Below the pieces are notes generated by a model. That model was not told the origin of the DNA and did no database searches. It saw only the letters and a program-made list of their open reading frames with translations. 64,000 bases of DNA from positions 186,001-250,000 of the forward strand of contig NZ_OKQO01000006.1 of the NCBI RefSeq assembly GCF_900289145.1. Direction: 5' to 3'. The translations under genes were made by a program, and so were the position numbers. Below are positions 15,088 through 24,444 of the stretch, piece after piece; position 1 is the stretch's first letter, and every line of letters begins with the position of its first letter. Source of the DNA: Neobittarella massiliensis (ex Bilen et al. 2018). Lineage in GTDB: Bacteria > Bacillota > Clostridia > Oscillospirales > Ruminococcaceae.

Positions 15088-17139
15088 TCAGCGGTCTATG
15101 GGCGATATCGCGCTCAACAGATCACGCATCTTGTCCTCGTAAAATAAACAGCGCCCCTTGCCGGCCTTTTTGGCCGCGTACAGCGCCTGGTCAGCCTTGT
15201 GAAACAGCGTCTCATAGTCCTCGCCGTCCTGCGGGCACAGCGCCACCCCCATGCTCATGGCGATGTCGAAGCCGTGAAATTTGCCGCCCAGCCCCGAAAA
15301 TATGCGGCGGATGACCGGCTCTACCGGCTGTCGGCACTTTAAAAACAGCAAGAACTCGTCCCCGCCGATGCGGGCGGTAATGTCCCCGGCCCGCACGCCG
15401 CGGCGCACCCGCTGGGCGGTGTACTGCAGCACCTGGTCGCCGAACATGTGCCCCAGCCGGTCGTTGACCTCTTTAAAGTGGTCCAGGTCCAAAAGCGCCA
15501 CCGCATACTGCCGGCCGCTCTGGGCCAGGTAGGGCTGTATGCGCTCTCTGGCCGCGGCGTGGTTGAGCATACCGGTCAGCGAGTCCTGCTCGGCCCGCTG
15601 CTGTAAGGTCTGCAGCTGCAGCTGTCTCTCGTGCACGTCGACAAATTTACCGATGACACCCTCCATCTGGCCGCTCTCCTCATCCTCCCAAAGCGGCCGG
15701 GCCAGCGCCTTATACCACCGCTTTTGCCCCTGTACGTGCAGCTGGTATACCGCATCGACGATGGGGCAGTCGGGGGTGGCGGCGCGCAGCTTGGCCTGCA
15801 GGTCCCGGTAGTCCGCGGGGTCCAGCACCGCCGCCAGCTGCCGGTCGCCGGCGGGGTCCTCGATGAGCATGGGCAGCGCCAGCTGTCTGGCCCCCCACTC
15901 CGACATCGAGAGCAGATCGGTGGCGTAGTGGTACTCAAACTGTATCTCGCTGGACATAGCGGCAAAAAACTGGTACTTGGTGCGCTCCTGCTCCAGCAGC
16001 GTCAGCGTCCGGCTGGAGGCCTGGCCCGCCGCCAGCGCCTGGCTCGACAGCGCCAATATGCTCTGTTCGGCCATATCCCCCGGCGAGCGCAGCCGCAGCT
16101 CCTCCTCCAGGCGGGGCCCCACCTGGCACAGGCACTGCAAAAGCAGGGGGTTAAAGGCCCCGCACTCGCCGCCCAGTATCATCTCCATCGCCTGCTGGTG
16201 CGGGTAAGCCGGCTTATACACCCGCACGCTGGTCAGGGCGTCATACACGTCGGCCAGCGCCACCACCTGCGCCTCGATGGGGATCTCGTCGCCCCGCAGC
16301 CCGTCGGGGTAGCCGCCGCCGTCGTAGCGCTCGTGGTGCCAGCGGCAGATGTTATAGGCCAGCTGCAGCAGCTCCTCCCGGTGCCGCTGCAGCGCGTCGG
16401 CCATGATCTGCGCCCCCAGGGCGCTGTGGGTCTGCATCACTGCAAACTCCTCGGCGGTCAGCTTGCCGGGCTTGTTGAGTATCTGCTCGGGGATCGAGAT
16501 CTTGCCCACGTCGTGCAGCGACGAGGCGTTCACCATCATCGCTATCTGGCTCGAGCTCAGCGGGTAGCGGTCGGTGGTGCGCTGCAACTGGTGCAAAAAC
16601 AGGTCGGTCAAGGTGCGGATGTGCAGCACGTGCAGGCCGCTCTCGCCGTTTCTAAATTCCACAATGTTCGAGAGGATCTCCACCATCAGGTAGTTGTTGC
16701 GCTCCTTCTCTACGATCTGGTCGGCCACCATCCCCTCCAGCATCCGCTGCTTCGAGTAGAGCATAATGGTGTTTTTCACCCGCCGCTGCACCACCCGCTC
16801 GTCAAAGGGCCGGCTGATGTAGTCCACCGCCCCCAGATCGTAGGCGTGGTCGATGTAGGTCGAGGCCGTCTCCGCCGAGATCGTGATCACCGGTATGCGC
16901 CCAATCCAGCCGTTTTTGTTCATCACGGCCAGCACCTCAAAGCCGTCCAGCTTGGGCATCACGATGTCCAGCAGTACCAGTGCGATCTCGCTCTGGTACT
17001 GCTGGAGCAGGTCTATGGCCCGCTGCCCGTCGGCGGCCTCCAGCACCCGGTAGGTGGGTGTCAGCATATCCGCCAGCAGCGCGCGGTTCATCTCGGTGTC
17101 GTCTACGATCAAGATCAGGTCGGTCTTCGTCTTTGCCAC
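15088..17139 (-). CDS. response regulator with HD-GYP, PAS and GGDEF domains
   Basis: About 683 residues. Receiver domain (LILIVDDTEMNR, phospho-Asp in LLDIVMP near residue 58), HD-GYP phosphodiesterase domain (about 165-350; ASSLHDVGK, CRWHHERYDGGGYPDGL, LADVYDALTS), PAS-like region (about 395-515) and GGDEF diguanylate cyclase (about 525-680; intact RIGGDEF). Catalytic motifs for both making and breaking cyclic-di-GMP are present. I chose the GTG at 17139, which has GAGG five bases upstream. An in-frame TTG at 17172 overlaps the Hpt stop and has no binding site. Confidence 0.9.
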   Translation of the reverse strand: MAKTKTDLILIVDDTEMNRALLADMLTPTYRVLEAADGQRAIDLLQQYQSEIALVLLDIVMPKLDGFEVLAVMNKNGWIGRIPVITISAETASTYIDHAYDLGAVDYISRPFDERVVQRRVKNTIMLYSKQRMLEGMVADQIVEKERNNYLMVEILSNIVEFRNGESGLHVLHIRTLTDLFLHQLQRTTDRYPLSSSQIAMMVNASSLHDVGKISIPEQILNKPGKLTAEEFAVMQTHSALGAQIMADALQRHREELLQLAYNICRWHHERYDGGGYPDGLRGDEIPIEAQVVALADVYDALTSVRVYKPAYPHQQAMEMILGGECGAFNPLLLQCLCQVGPRLEEELRLRSPGDMAEQSILALSSQALAAGQASSRTLTLLEQERTKYQFFAAMSSEIQFEYHYATDLLSMSEWGARQLALPMLIEDPAGDRQLAAVLDPADYRDLQAKLRAATPDCPIVDAVYQLHVQGQKRWYKALARPLWEDEESGQMEGVIGKFVDVHERQLQLQTLQQRAEQDSLTGMLNHAAARERIQPYLAQSGRQYAVALLDLDHFKEVNDRLGHMFGDQVLQYTAQRVRRGVRAGDITARIGGDEFLLFLKCRQPVEPVIRRIFSGLGGKFHGFDIAMSMGVALCPQDGEDYETLFHKADQALYAAKKAGKGRCLFYEDKMRDLLSAISPIDR

Positions 17140-17168
17140 CTTTTCCTCGCCCCTCTCGCCCGCCGCCG

Positions 17169-17528
17169 TCAATTGGGCGCGTCCAGCAGTGCAGTGCCCG
17201 CTTCCACCTGGTCATAGGCCCGTTTCACCTCGGCGTAGAGCGCATCTGCCGCCGGCGGTATCCGGCCGCCGCGCAGCGCCTCGGTCATGGTGTCCGCCGC
17301 CGCGCCCAGCGCCCGCAGCCCCAGGTTCAGGCACATCCCCTTCAGCGAGTGGGCCACCCGAAAGGCGTCCTCGGCCCGCCCCTCGCGCAGCGCATCGGCC
17401 AGTGCCCGGCAGCTGTCCTCCCGCAAAAACAGAGATAAAAAACGCTGTATTCGCTCGCTGCTCCCCAGCCGCCGCAGCGTGTCGGCATAGTCGCCGCCTA
17501 TCTGGCGGTAGAGCTCTTCTGTCGTCAT
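17169..17528 (-). CDS. histidine phosphotransfer (Hpt) domain protein
   Basis: 119-residue free-standing Hpt protein. The helix carrying the phospho-acceptor reads AHSLKGMCLNLGL with H60. Length matches a single four-helix Hpt bundle. It is the first gene of the operon and lies just upstream of the HD-GYP/GGDEF regulator and the hybrid kinase, supplying the intermediate a multistep phosphorelay needs. The ATG follows a GGGGGG-type site. Confidence 0.88.
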   Translation of the reverse strand: MTTEELYRQIGGDYADTLRRLGSSERIQRFLSLFLREDSCRALADALREGRAEDAFRVAHSLKGMCLNLGLRALGAAADTMTEALRGGRIPPAADALYAEVKRAYDQVEAGTALLDAPN

Positions 17529-17607
17529 GGCCGTATTTCCCCCCTGTGTATATCTTTCCTGTTTTAGCTATGGGTCTATTGTAGCGCAATCGCCGTCATA
17601 AAGCAAT

Positions 17608-17636
17608 TTGCTGGCGCATTATTTCCGTGCTAAAAT
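17608..17636 (+). promoter_or_regulatory. promoter of the GntR-type regulator gene
   Basis: TTGCTG (17608-17613), 17 bp, TAAAAT (17631-17636). Confidence 0.6.
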
Positions 17637-17717
17637 AAACACAGACTAAAACACACCCAAACACAGACCTGGATACAGGCCGCCGCGCTCCGCCACCCGG
17701 CCGCGCGAAACACAGAT
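17637..17717. repeat. AAACACA direct repeats downstream of the -10 box (candidate operator)
   Basis: AAACACAGAC occurs at 17637-17646 and 17659-17668, AAACACA at 17649-17655 and AAACACAGAT at 17708-17717. The first three are spaced by about one helical turn, directly after the promoter of a regulator gene, as expected for autoregulation. Confidence 0.4.
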
Positions 17718-17737
17718 CAGTAGAGGAGGGGGACCAC

Positions 17738-19192
17738 TTGCGCCAAGACCGGCACCTGTACAGCGACCTGTACCGCTCGCTGTGCACACAGATCGAGTGC
17801 GGGTATCTGCCGTGCGGCCAGCCGCTGCCGTCGCAGCCCCAGCTTTGCGCCCAGTACAATGTGGGCATCACCACGGTGCGCCGCGCCGTGGCCCAGTTGG
17901 CCCGGCAGGGCTATATCCGCCAGCCGCCCGGTCAGCCGGCAGTGGTCAGCTACACCGCCACGCCCCGGCAGTATGCGCTGGCGGTGCTGCGCCGCCGGGC
18001 CGATATCGCCGACGCCTTTGGCGGCCTCGGGGTGCTCATGCCCCCGCTGTACGCCGCCAGCGCACAGCTCTTAAAAGAGCGCGATCTGGCCGCCCTGCGG
18101 CAAACGGTCGAGCAGATATCTCCCACAATGAGCCAGGCCCAGATATACAGCTGTGCCAATATCTATTTTACCCGCCTGTTGCGCCCCTTCGGCAGCGACC
18201 TGATGATGGACCTGCAGTCCGACGCCGAGAATTTTCTGCGCGTTCCCTACAATCCATTGGCCCGGGTCAAAGACCCGTCGCTCATCACCGCCGGGCAGGT
18301 GCAGAGCTTTTTGGCCGCCGCCACCCAAAATATCCGGCGCGGCGACCCGTCCGCCCTGCAGCGGCAGCTGGGGCAGATGTACCGGCGCGCCGGCGCCGCG
18401 GTCGAGCGGTATATGGCCGCTCTCGCCCGGGCGGTGGGCCCGCTTCCCGCCGCTGCCGGCGAGCACTGCTGGTTTGTCTCCAAGGGCCGGTCCGAGCTCT
18501 ATTTGCGGGTGGCCATGTCGCTGCTGCGGCGCATCGGCGGGGGCGAGTTCTCCGGCCAAAAGTACCTGCCCTCCATCCCCCAGCTCATGCGCACCTATCA
18601 CGTCACCAAAGATACCGCCAGCCGGGCCGTGACCTTTTTAAACCGTATCGGCGCCGTGCAGACGCTCAACCGCCGCGGTACAGTGGTGGCCCGCGGCGAT
18701 GCCGGTTATCAGATGTCCGATCTGAGCGACCCGCTGGTGCGCCGGCGGCTGCAGCTGTTTGCCCAGGCGCTGCAGATCATCGCCATCACCGCCCCCGCCG
18801 CCGCGGCCGCGGTGGTTCCCCACCTCTCGGCCTCCTGGCTCCCGCGCATGCAGCAGCGGCTGCAGCTGGGCTGCACCATGCACACCGACACCGCGCTGGT
18901 CCAGGTCATGATGGGCTGCCTGGTGGCGCTCTCACCGCACCACGCGCTGCAAAATATCTACAGCCAGCTCAACGAGCTGCTGCTCTGGGGCTACTACCTG
19001 CAGGTGTCCCCCCAGGTGCTCCACCGCGGCCACGACTGGGCCAGTAGCGGCGCGCAGCAGCTGCTGCAGGCCGTCGCACGCGAGGACGGCGACGCCTTTG
19101 TGGCGGCGCTGTCCCACAACTTTAACGCCCTGTATCAGCAGGTGTGTGCCCTGCTGGCACAGCTCCCCCCACTGCCGGCTGGCCCGTCCTAA
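17738..19192 (+). CDS. GntR-type transcription regulator with two winged-helix domains
   Basis: 484 residues. Residues 8-70 form a GntR-like winged helix (LYRSLCTQIECGYLPCGQPLPSQPQL, then VGITTVRRAVAQLARQGYI). A second copy appears at about 255-325 (LYLRVAMSLLRRIGGGEF, then YHVTKDTASRAVTFLNRIGAV). The parts between and after are helical and match no effector domain I recognise (no UTRA, FCD or aminotransferase motif). Start is the TTG at 17738, seven bases after AGAGGAGGGGG. It lies upstream of a FUSC-like membrane protein on the same strand, a plausible target. Two DNA-binding domains in one chain is unusual for GntR proteins. Confidence 0.82.
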   Translation: MRQDRHLYSDLYRSLCTQIECGYLPCGQPLPSQPQLCAQYNVGITTVRRAVAQLARQGYIRQPPGQPAVVSYTATPRQYALAVLRRRADIADAFGGLGVLMPPLYAASAQLLKERDLAALRQTVEQISPTMSQAQIYSCANIYFTRLLRPFGSDLMMDLQSDAENFLRVPYNPLARVKDPSLITAGQVQSFLAAATQNIRRGDPSALQRQLGQMYRRAGAAVERYMAALARAVGPLPAAAGEHCWFVSKGRSELYLRVAMSLLRRIGGGEFSGQKYLPSIPQLMRTYHVTKDTASRAVTFLNRIGAVQTLNRRGTVVARGDAGYQMSDLSDPLVRRRLQLFAQALQIIAITAPAAAAAVVPHLSASWLPRMQQRLQLGCTMHTDTALVQVMMGCLVALSPHHALQNIYSQLNELLLWGYYLQVSPQVLHRGHDWASSGAQQLLQAVAREDGDAFVAALSHNFNALYQQVCALLAQLPPLPAGPS

Positions 19193-19360
19193 AAAGCGGG
19201 GCTGTCCTGGCGGTCGGTCTGCCCGCTGTCCAGTTCCGCGCCATTCACCGGGCGCCGCGTTTTACCAGATGGGGCCCAAAAGCACGATTTGGCGCTGTTT
19301 TTCCTCTTTTTGGCGAGTTTAGCCCCCCGGTTTACAAAAAATTTACAATTTATAGCGTTG

Positions 19361-19388
19361 TTGCATTGCGTTTTTCTGGTGCTACACT
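19361..19388 (+). promoter_or_regulatory. promoter of the FUSC-like gene
   Basis: TTGCAT (19361-19366), 16 bp, TACACT (19383-19388), followed by AGAAAGGAG. It shows the membrane protein gene can be transcribed independently of the regulator. Confidence 0.6.
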
Positions 19389-19413
19389 GGTAGGTAGAAA
19401 GGAGAAACGCCAC

Positions 19414-21144
19414 GTGTTTTTACAAAAATGCAAACTTGCCCTAACGAGGGCCAAAACCAGCTTGCGGCAAAATTTTCGCTTTGCCACGCTGGATTTTTTA
19501 TTTATCGTCGCCTATATCGGGCTCTTCGGCCGCCTTTTTGGCCCCGAGAATTCATCGGTCGGCATGATCTTCACCATCCTTATGGGGGCCTCCATGCTGC
19601 GCGATATGACCGCCACGCCCCTGCGCCACCTAATGTTGCAGAGCGCGGTTCTGGTACTCATGGCCGCCGCGGCCTGTGCCGTCACCGCCCTGGGCCCCTG
19701 GCTGGCCCTGCCGGTCAATCTGGTGGCGCTGGTGCTCATTTTGTACGCCTTTACCTACGAGTATATGGATCACCTGTATTTTCCCTATATCCTCTCCTAC
19801 CTGTTCTTGATCTTTTTGGCCCCGGTACCGCCCAGCGGCCTGCCCAAAAGGATGTTGGCCATGTTGGCGGGCGCGGTCTCTATCGTGCTCTATCAGCTGG
19901 TGATGGGCCGCCGCCGGGTGGCGCGCACCGCCCGGCAGTGCCTGGGCGATATCCTGCAAGAGGCCGATACCTGCCTTGAGTGCCTATTGGCCGGTGCGGG
20001 CACGCCCGACGCCCCGCAAAAGGTGCGCGAGAATCTGTTTGCCCTCAGTCAAACGGTATACCAGCGGCGCCACCGGGTACTGGGCGTCACCGACGCGGGG
20101 TTTGCCATGGTCGATGCCGGCCGCGACCTGGAGCAGCTCATCCTACAGCTCTACGCGCTCCAGGGGCCGATCGGCGACGATCGCCGGGCGGTGCTCCGGC
20201 AGATACAGGCACAGCTCCGGCTGTTTGACCGCTATCTGCAGCGGCAGGTAAACGCGCTGCCGCCCCTCGCCGACCCGCCTGCCGCCGCGCCCCAACTGCG
20301 GGCGCTGTGGCAAACTGCAGCCGCCATCCAGGCCGATCTGGTCCGCATGGCCGATCCCGCCCACCGCCGCTGTCGCCGCACCGCCCTCGGCCTGCGCGTA
20401 CAGCTCAAGGCCGCGCTGGGGGCCAGCCAGGTGCGGGTGGTGTATGCGCTGCGGGTGGGGCTGCTGCTGGCGCTCTGCACGCTGGCCGTACAGTTGTTGG
20501 GGCTGCCTCACGGCAAGTGGCTGGTTTTCACAGTGGCCTCGGTGTCGCTGCCCTATGCCGACGATATCCCCCGCAAGGCCCGCCAGCGCCTGCTGGCCAC
20601 ACTGGCCGGCGGGGCGGTGGGGGCGCTGCTGTTTTCACTGCTGCCTAGCGCCGGTGCCCGCACAGCGGTGATGATGCTCTCGGGCTATCTCACCTTTTAC
20701 TTTGGCAGCTATGTGGGCACCTTCGGCTGCTCTACGGTGGGGGCGCTGGGCGGCGCCGTCATCGCCGGGGTGACCGACCCGTGGGCGGTGGGGGGCATGT
20801 TGGCTGTGCGGTTGGCCTATGTGCTCCTGGGTATTGCCATCTCTCTGCTGTGCTGCCGCGTGCTGTGGCCGTACGACCGCGAGCGCGCCACCCGTCAGCT
20901 GGGCGAGAAGTATGCCTATACAGCGGAACTGCTGCAGAGGATGTGCCAGAGCAGCAGCAGTGACAGCCAGCTCTACTACACGCTGGTGCTCAAGGCGTAC
21001 TTGATGGAGGAAAAGCTGCTGCAGAATGCCGGCGCCGCCGGCTGGGCGGATCTGGACCCCAAGCTAGAGGTCAGCCGCCAAAAGGTGCGCGCCGCCCGTC
21101 TGCCCCGGCAGCTGGAGGTCTGCATGCAGCCACAGGCGGTGTAG
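19414..21144 (+). CDS. FUSC-like integral membrane protein (putative aromatic acid-type exporter)
   Basis: 576 residues. A first hydrophobic bundle (about 24-175, five to six membrane spans) is followed by a charged cytoplasmic stretch (about 180-340) and a second bundle (about 345-475, with LPHGKWLVFTVASVSLPYADD and the glycine-rich GAVGALLFSLL and VGALGGAVIAG helices), then a soluble C-terminal tail. The two-bundle layout with cytoplasmic helical domains is that of FUSC/aromatic acid exporter-type proteins; direct evidence for transport is lacking. Start is a GTG at 19414 after AGAAAGGAG. Neighbouring GntR-type regulator. Confidence 0.78.
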   Translation: MFLQKCKLALTRAKTSLRQNFRFATLDFLFIVAYIGLFGRLFGPENSSVGMIFTILMGASMLRDMTATPLRHLMLQSAVLVLMAAAACAVTALGPWLALPVNLVALVLILYAFTYEYMDHLYFPYILSYLFLIFLAPVPPSGLPKRMLAMLAGAVSIVLYQLVMGRRRVARTARQCLGDILQEADTCLECLLAGAGTPDAPQKVRENLFALSQTVYQRRHRVLGVTDAGFAMVDAGRDLEQLILQLYALQGPIGDDRRAVLRQIQAQLRLFDRYLQRQVNALPPLADPPAAAPQLRALWQTAAAIQADLVRMADPAHRRCRRTALGLRVQLKAALGASQVRVVYALRVGLLLALCTLAVQLLGLPHGKWLVFTVASVSLPYADDIPRKARQRLLATLAGGAVGALLFSLLPSAGARTAVMMLSGYLTFYFGSYVGTFGCSTVGALGGAVIAGVTDPWAVGGMLAVRLAYVLLGIAISLLCCRVLWPYDRERATRQLGEKYAYTAELLQRMCQSSSSDSQLYYTLVLKAYLMEEKLLQNAGAAGWADLDPKLEVSRQKVRAARLPRQLEVCMQPQAV

Positions 21145-21193
21145 GTGCAGGTTTAGGTGTAGGTGAACCGTACCGCCGCCAACATATGTGTGT

Positions 21194-21240
21194 AAAAAAG
21201 AACGGCCCCGGATGAAACGTCAGTTTCGCCCGGGGTCGTC
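21194..21240 (-). terminator. terminator of the sensor kinase gene
   Basis: Minus strand CGACCCCGG..GAAAC / GTTTC..CCGGGGCCG with a TGAC loop, followed by TTCTTTTTT (21194-21202). Confidence 0.85.
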
Positions 21241-21253
21241 TCTCATTTGGCTG

Positions 21254-23662
21254 TTACTGCTTTTTATCGCCGTCCAGTTGGCCGCGTATCGCCGACTCAA
21301 AGCCGGGCAGCGGCTGGCCGGTATAGGGGTCAAAGCGGGGGATGGGTTTAGTCGGCGCCACCGGGCCGGCCACACTGTGCACCGGTGCCTGGATGCCGGC
21401 AATATCCTGTTGCAGAGCCGCCGCGTCTTCGCTCGGCAGCTGGGTGTCCGCCGGTGTCTCTGTCGGTTCGCCGGCCTCTTCGGTGCTCGCGCTCACACCG
21501 TCTGTGTCAGCGCCGCGGCCGGGCGCCCTGATGGTGGCAAAGGTGAGGATAGCCTTAAACAGGTCCCCGTCTACCAACAGGTCCAGCTGTCCCCCCATCA
21601 GCGCCACAAAGCTGTCGGCTATGGCCAGGCCCAGGCCGCTGCCCTCGGTGGTGCGCGACAGATCGCCGCGTACGAACCGCTCCTTGATCTGGTCACCGGT
21701 AAAGTTCATGGGATAAGAGGAGATGTTTTTAAAGATGAGCGACACCTGCCCGCCCCCGCTGACCAGATCGATATATACCCGCGAGCCGGTCAGCGAGTAT
21801 TTGGTGATGTTGATGATCAGGTTTTCCAGCACCCGATACAGCTTTACGCCGTCGGCCAGCACATACACTTTTTCACCGGTGCCCGACAGCGTAACGGTGA
21901 GCTGGCTGTTCTGAATGGGCTGCTCTAGCTCGCCTACCGCCTGCTCCAGCAGCTGGGCGATATCCAGCGGCTCCAGCACCAGATCCATGTTGCCGCTGGT
22001 GGCCTTAGACAGGTCAAAAATATCCTGTACCAGCGTTTTGAGCCGCTGCGATTTGCGGTCGATGATCGACACGTAGTCGTTGGCCTCCGGAGGCTGCAGC
22101 TCCTCTGCCTTGAGCAGCTGGGTATAGCTGATGATCGAGGTCAGCGGCGTCTTCAGATCGTGCGACACGTTGGTGATCAGGTCCACCTTCATCTTCTCGC
22201 TGTTCACCTCGTTTTCGATCGAGGCCTTTATGCTGGTCTGCATGTTCTGCACGGCGTAAAACAGCGGGTACAGGTCGTCCTGGGGGTCCAGCGGGATGTG
22301 TTCATCCAGGTTCCCCTGCGAGATGGTAGCCACCTGGTCGATGACCTGTCCCAGCTGGCCGATGATCTTAAAGTAATCCTTTACCACGCGGCAGGTGAGC
22401 ACGAACGCCACCGTGATCACCGCCAAAAACAGGATGAACAGCACTGTAGAGCTGGCGGCTACCGACAGCAGCAATATCACCAGCGACAGAATGCACAGCC
22501 CCAGGATAGAGAGCGCAAAATTGGTGAATTGCCGCCGGATCTTGCGCTGGAACTGGTAGCTCATGTTGCCGCCTTTGATGATGCGCATGAACCAGGCGGG
22601 GATGCTGTTGCGGAAGGTGGCGGTGCCGTTGTGCTTCAGGTCGTAGTACAGCAGCAAAATGAGCAGATACACGACGGTCAGCGACAGCACCGAGCCCCAC
22701 ACGTAGCCGCTGGCGTACATAGAGGTGAGGCCCTCCATGGCCGAGATGAAAAAGCCGATGATGCCCACGATGCTGACGCCGTATTTGAGCTCGTACGGCA
22801 CCCGCCGAATGCGCGCGGCCACCCGCACGCCAAACATGCGCAGCGTCTTGCGCCGCAAAAAGCAGATGCCAAAGCCAAGCAGCGCCAAAAACACCAGGCC
22901 CGGCACCACCTCGGCCTGGCTGTACAAGTCGGCCCAGGTGTAGTAGCTCAGGTCGCTGTAGTCAGACCTGAATTCAGCCACCCGCGGGATGACGATGGCG
23001 GTGTGGATGTCAGATTCCGACTCGTCGTAGTAATAGTAGGTGCTGCCGCGGCCGTAATAGCCGTCAAAACTGTACTGCGCCACACCGGCGTCATCCCAGT
23101 ATGGGTCTGCCGACGAGACGGTAGTGGTACCGTTTTTTAGCTCCAACACAAACTGGGGCACCACGCGGTCGCCCTGACTTTCGGCCGCCGACTGCTGCTT
23201 TCTGTACACCCGCAAAAACTCGTCGATATCCGCGTAAGACGAGTTGGTGTAGCTCTTGCCGGTGGTGCTGTTGTAGGTAAATACCAGCACGCCGTCGTAG
23301 TTGTCCTGCACCTGCTCGCGAACGACCTTTTCGGGGTCGCGGATGTAGTCGTCCTCCTCGTCGGCGATCTCGCTGCCGGTAGCCAGCGACGACGAGCAGA
23401 TGTTGAGCAGGGTGTTGACCCCGCTGGCAAAAGAGGAGGTGTCGTAATACGACTCGTTGCCGCCGCTCACGCCAAAAGCCACCGTGCAGCCCACGCAGTA
23501 CAGCGTCAGCACCACCGAAAACAAAAATACGGCGAACACGATGACGGGGTGCCGGCGGCGCACCTTTTTTTGCGGCGGCGCAGCCTCTTGGGTGCTGTCT
23601 ATCGCCAGTGCCGCCTGCTCGGCGGCTTTTTTCTGTTTACGCTTTTTCGATCTTATAGCCAA
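21254..23662 (-). CDS. membrane sensor histidine kinase
   Basis: 802 residues. N-terminal basic region, first membrane span about 39-64, an extracellular sensor region about 65-250, then about five more spans (253-270, 295-310, 321-341, 381-425 as two). A HAMP-like stretch leads to HisKA with H501 (TNVSHDLKTPLTS) and HATPase_c (EGSGLGLAIAD, about 673-683; the N box region reads NLIINITKYS). A 90-residue Ala/Glu/Pro-rich tail after 712 is not part of the catalytic core. Start is a TTG at 23662 inside the end of the regulator gene (26-bp overlap), so the pair is translationally coupled. Confidence 0.9.
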   Translation of the reverse strand: MAIRSKKRKQKKAAEQAALAIDSTQEAAPPQKKVRRRHPVIVFAVFLFSVVLTLYCVGCTVAFGVSGGNESYYDTSSFASGVNTLLNICSSSLATGSEIADEEDDYIRDPEKVVREQVQDNYDGVLVFTYNSTTGKSYTNSSYADIDEFLRVYRKQQSAAESQGDRVVPQFVLELKNGTTTVSSADPYWDDAGVAQYSFDGYYGRGSTYYYYDESESDIHTAIVIPRVAEFRSDYSDLSYYTWADLYSQAEVVPGLVFLALLGFGICFLRRKTLRMFGVRVAARIRRVPYELKYGVSIVGIIGFFISAMEGLTSMYASGYVWGSVLSLTVVYLLILLLYYDLKHNGTATFRNSIPAWFMRIIKGGNMSYQFQRKIRRQFTNFALSILGLCILSLVILLLSVAASSTVLFILFLAVITVAFVLTCRVVKDYFKIIGQLGQVIDQVATISQGNLDEHIPLDPQDDLYPLFYAVQNMQTSIKASIENEVNSEKMKVDLITNVSHDLKTPLTSIISYTQLLKAEELQPPEANDYVSIIDRKSQRLKTLVQDIFDLSKATSGNMDLVLEPLDIAQLLEQAVGELEQPIQNSQLTVTLSGTGEKVYVLADGVKLYRVLENLIINITKYSLTGSRVYIDLVSGGGQVSLIFKNISSYPMNFTGDQIKERFVRGDLSRTTEGSGLGLAIADSFVALMGGQLDLLVDGDLFKAILTFATIRAPGRGADTDGVSASTEEAGEPTETPADTQLPSEDAAALQQDIAGIQAPVHSVAGPVAPTKPIPRFDPYTGQPLPGFESAIRGQLDGDKKQ

Positions 23663-24353
23663 GTCCCCACACCACCTTTAGATATTTGGGCTTTTTGGGA
23701 TCGATCTCGATCTTCTCTCGAATACGGCGGATATGGACGGCCACGGTGTTCTCGGCGTTAAAGCTGGGCTCGTTCCACACCCGCTCGTAGATCTCGTCGA
23801 TCGAGAACACCCGTCCCTGATTTTGCATCAGCAGGTAGAGGATCTTGTACTCGATGGGGGTCAGCCGCACCTTTTTGCCGTCCACCGCCACCTCTTTGGT
23901 GGTGTTGTTCACCACCAGCCCGTCACACTCCACCACGTCGTCTTTCTGGCCAAAGTCGCTGGAAAAAGACACGTATCGCCGCAGCTGTGAGCGCACCCGC
24001 GCCACCAGTTCCAGCGGGTTAAAGGGCTTGACGATGTAGTCGTCGGCCCCCAGGTTGAGACCGATGATCTTGTCGGTATCCTCCCCCTTGGCCGAGACTA
24101 AAATGATGGGGATCTGATTTTTTTCGCGAATTTTCAGGGTGGTCTGGATGCCGTCGAGTTTGGGCATCATAATGTCCATCAAGATCAAGTGGATGGTATT
24201 TTGCTGCAGCATCTCAATGGCCTCGATACCGTCGTAGGCTTTTAAAATATTGAGCCCCTCATTTTTCAGGTAGATCTCGATCACATCCACGATCTCGTGG
24301 TCGTCGTCCACCACCAGTACATTGAGCCCTTCCATTCCGCTGGTCTTCTGCAT
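23637..24353 (-). CDS. OmpR/PhoB-family response regulator
   Basis: 238 residues. Receiver domain with the acidic pocket VVDDDHE (about 15-20), phospho-Asp D60 (LILMDIMMP) and conserved Lys in DDYIVKPFNP. C-terminal winged helix with LTPIEYKILYLLMQNQGRVFS and VHIRRIREKIEIDPKKPKYLKVVWGLGYKIE. Cognate partner of the overlapping sensor kinase. Start chosen at the ATG at 24353, five bases after AGGAGG. The target operon cannot be read from this window. Confidence 0.95.
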   Translation of the reverse strand: MQKTSGMEGLNVLVVDDDHEIVDVIEIYLKNEGLNILKAYDGIEAIEMLQQNTIHLILMDIMMPKLDGIQTTLKIREKNQIPIILVSAKGEDTDKIIGLNLGADDYIVKPFNPLELVARVRSQLRRYVSFSSDFGQKDDVVECDGLVVNNTTKEVAVDGKKVRLTPIEYKILYLLMQNQGRVFSIDEIYERVWNEPSFNAENTVAVHIRRIREKIEIDPKKPKYLKVVWGLGYKIEKA

Positions 24354-24444
24354 GTCGTCCTCCTGTATATTCTCTGTGGAAAAAGTGAGACCGCCGCCTG
24401 TTCGGCAAAAACAGGCCGCTGTGCCCACCCGATGTTACTTGGGC

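Noticed and set aside
15631-17217. 528-codon plus-strand frame opposite the HD-GYP/GGDEF regulator
   Set aside because: Antisense of a gene with intact catalytic motifs; no start signal.
17782-19047. 421-codon frame in another phase of the GntR-type gene
   Set aside because: Out-of-phase frame made of Ala/Arg/Pro-rich sequence; the other phase has two winged-helix motifs.
21145-21180. Short direct repeats GTAGGTG / TTTAGGTGTAGGTG after the FUSC gene
   Set aside because: Too short and imperfect to call a functional repeat.
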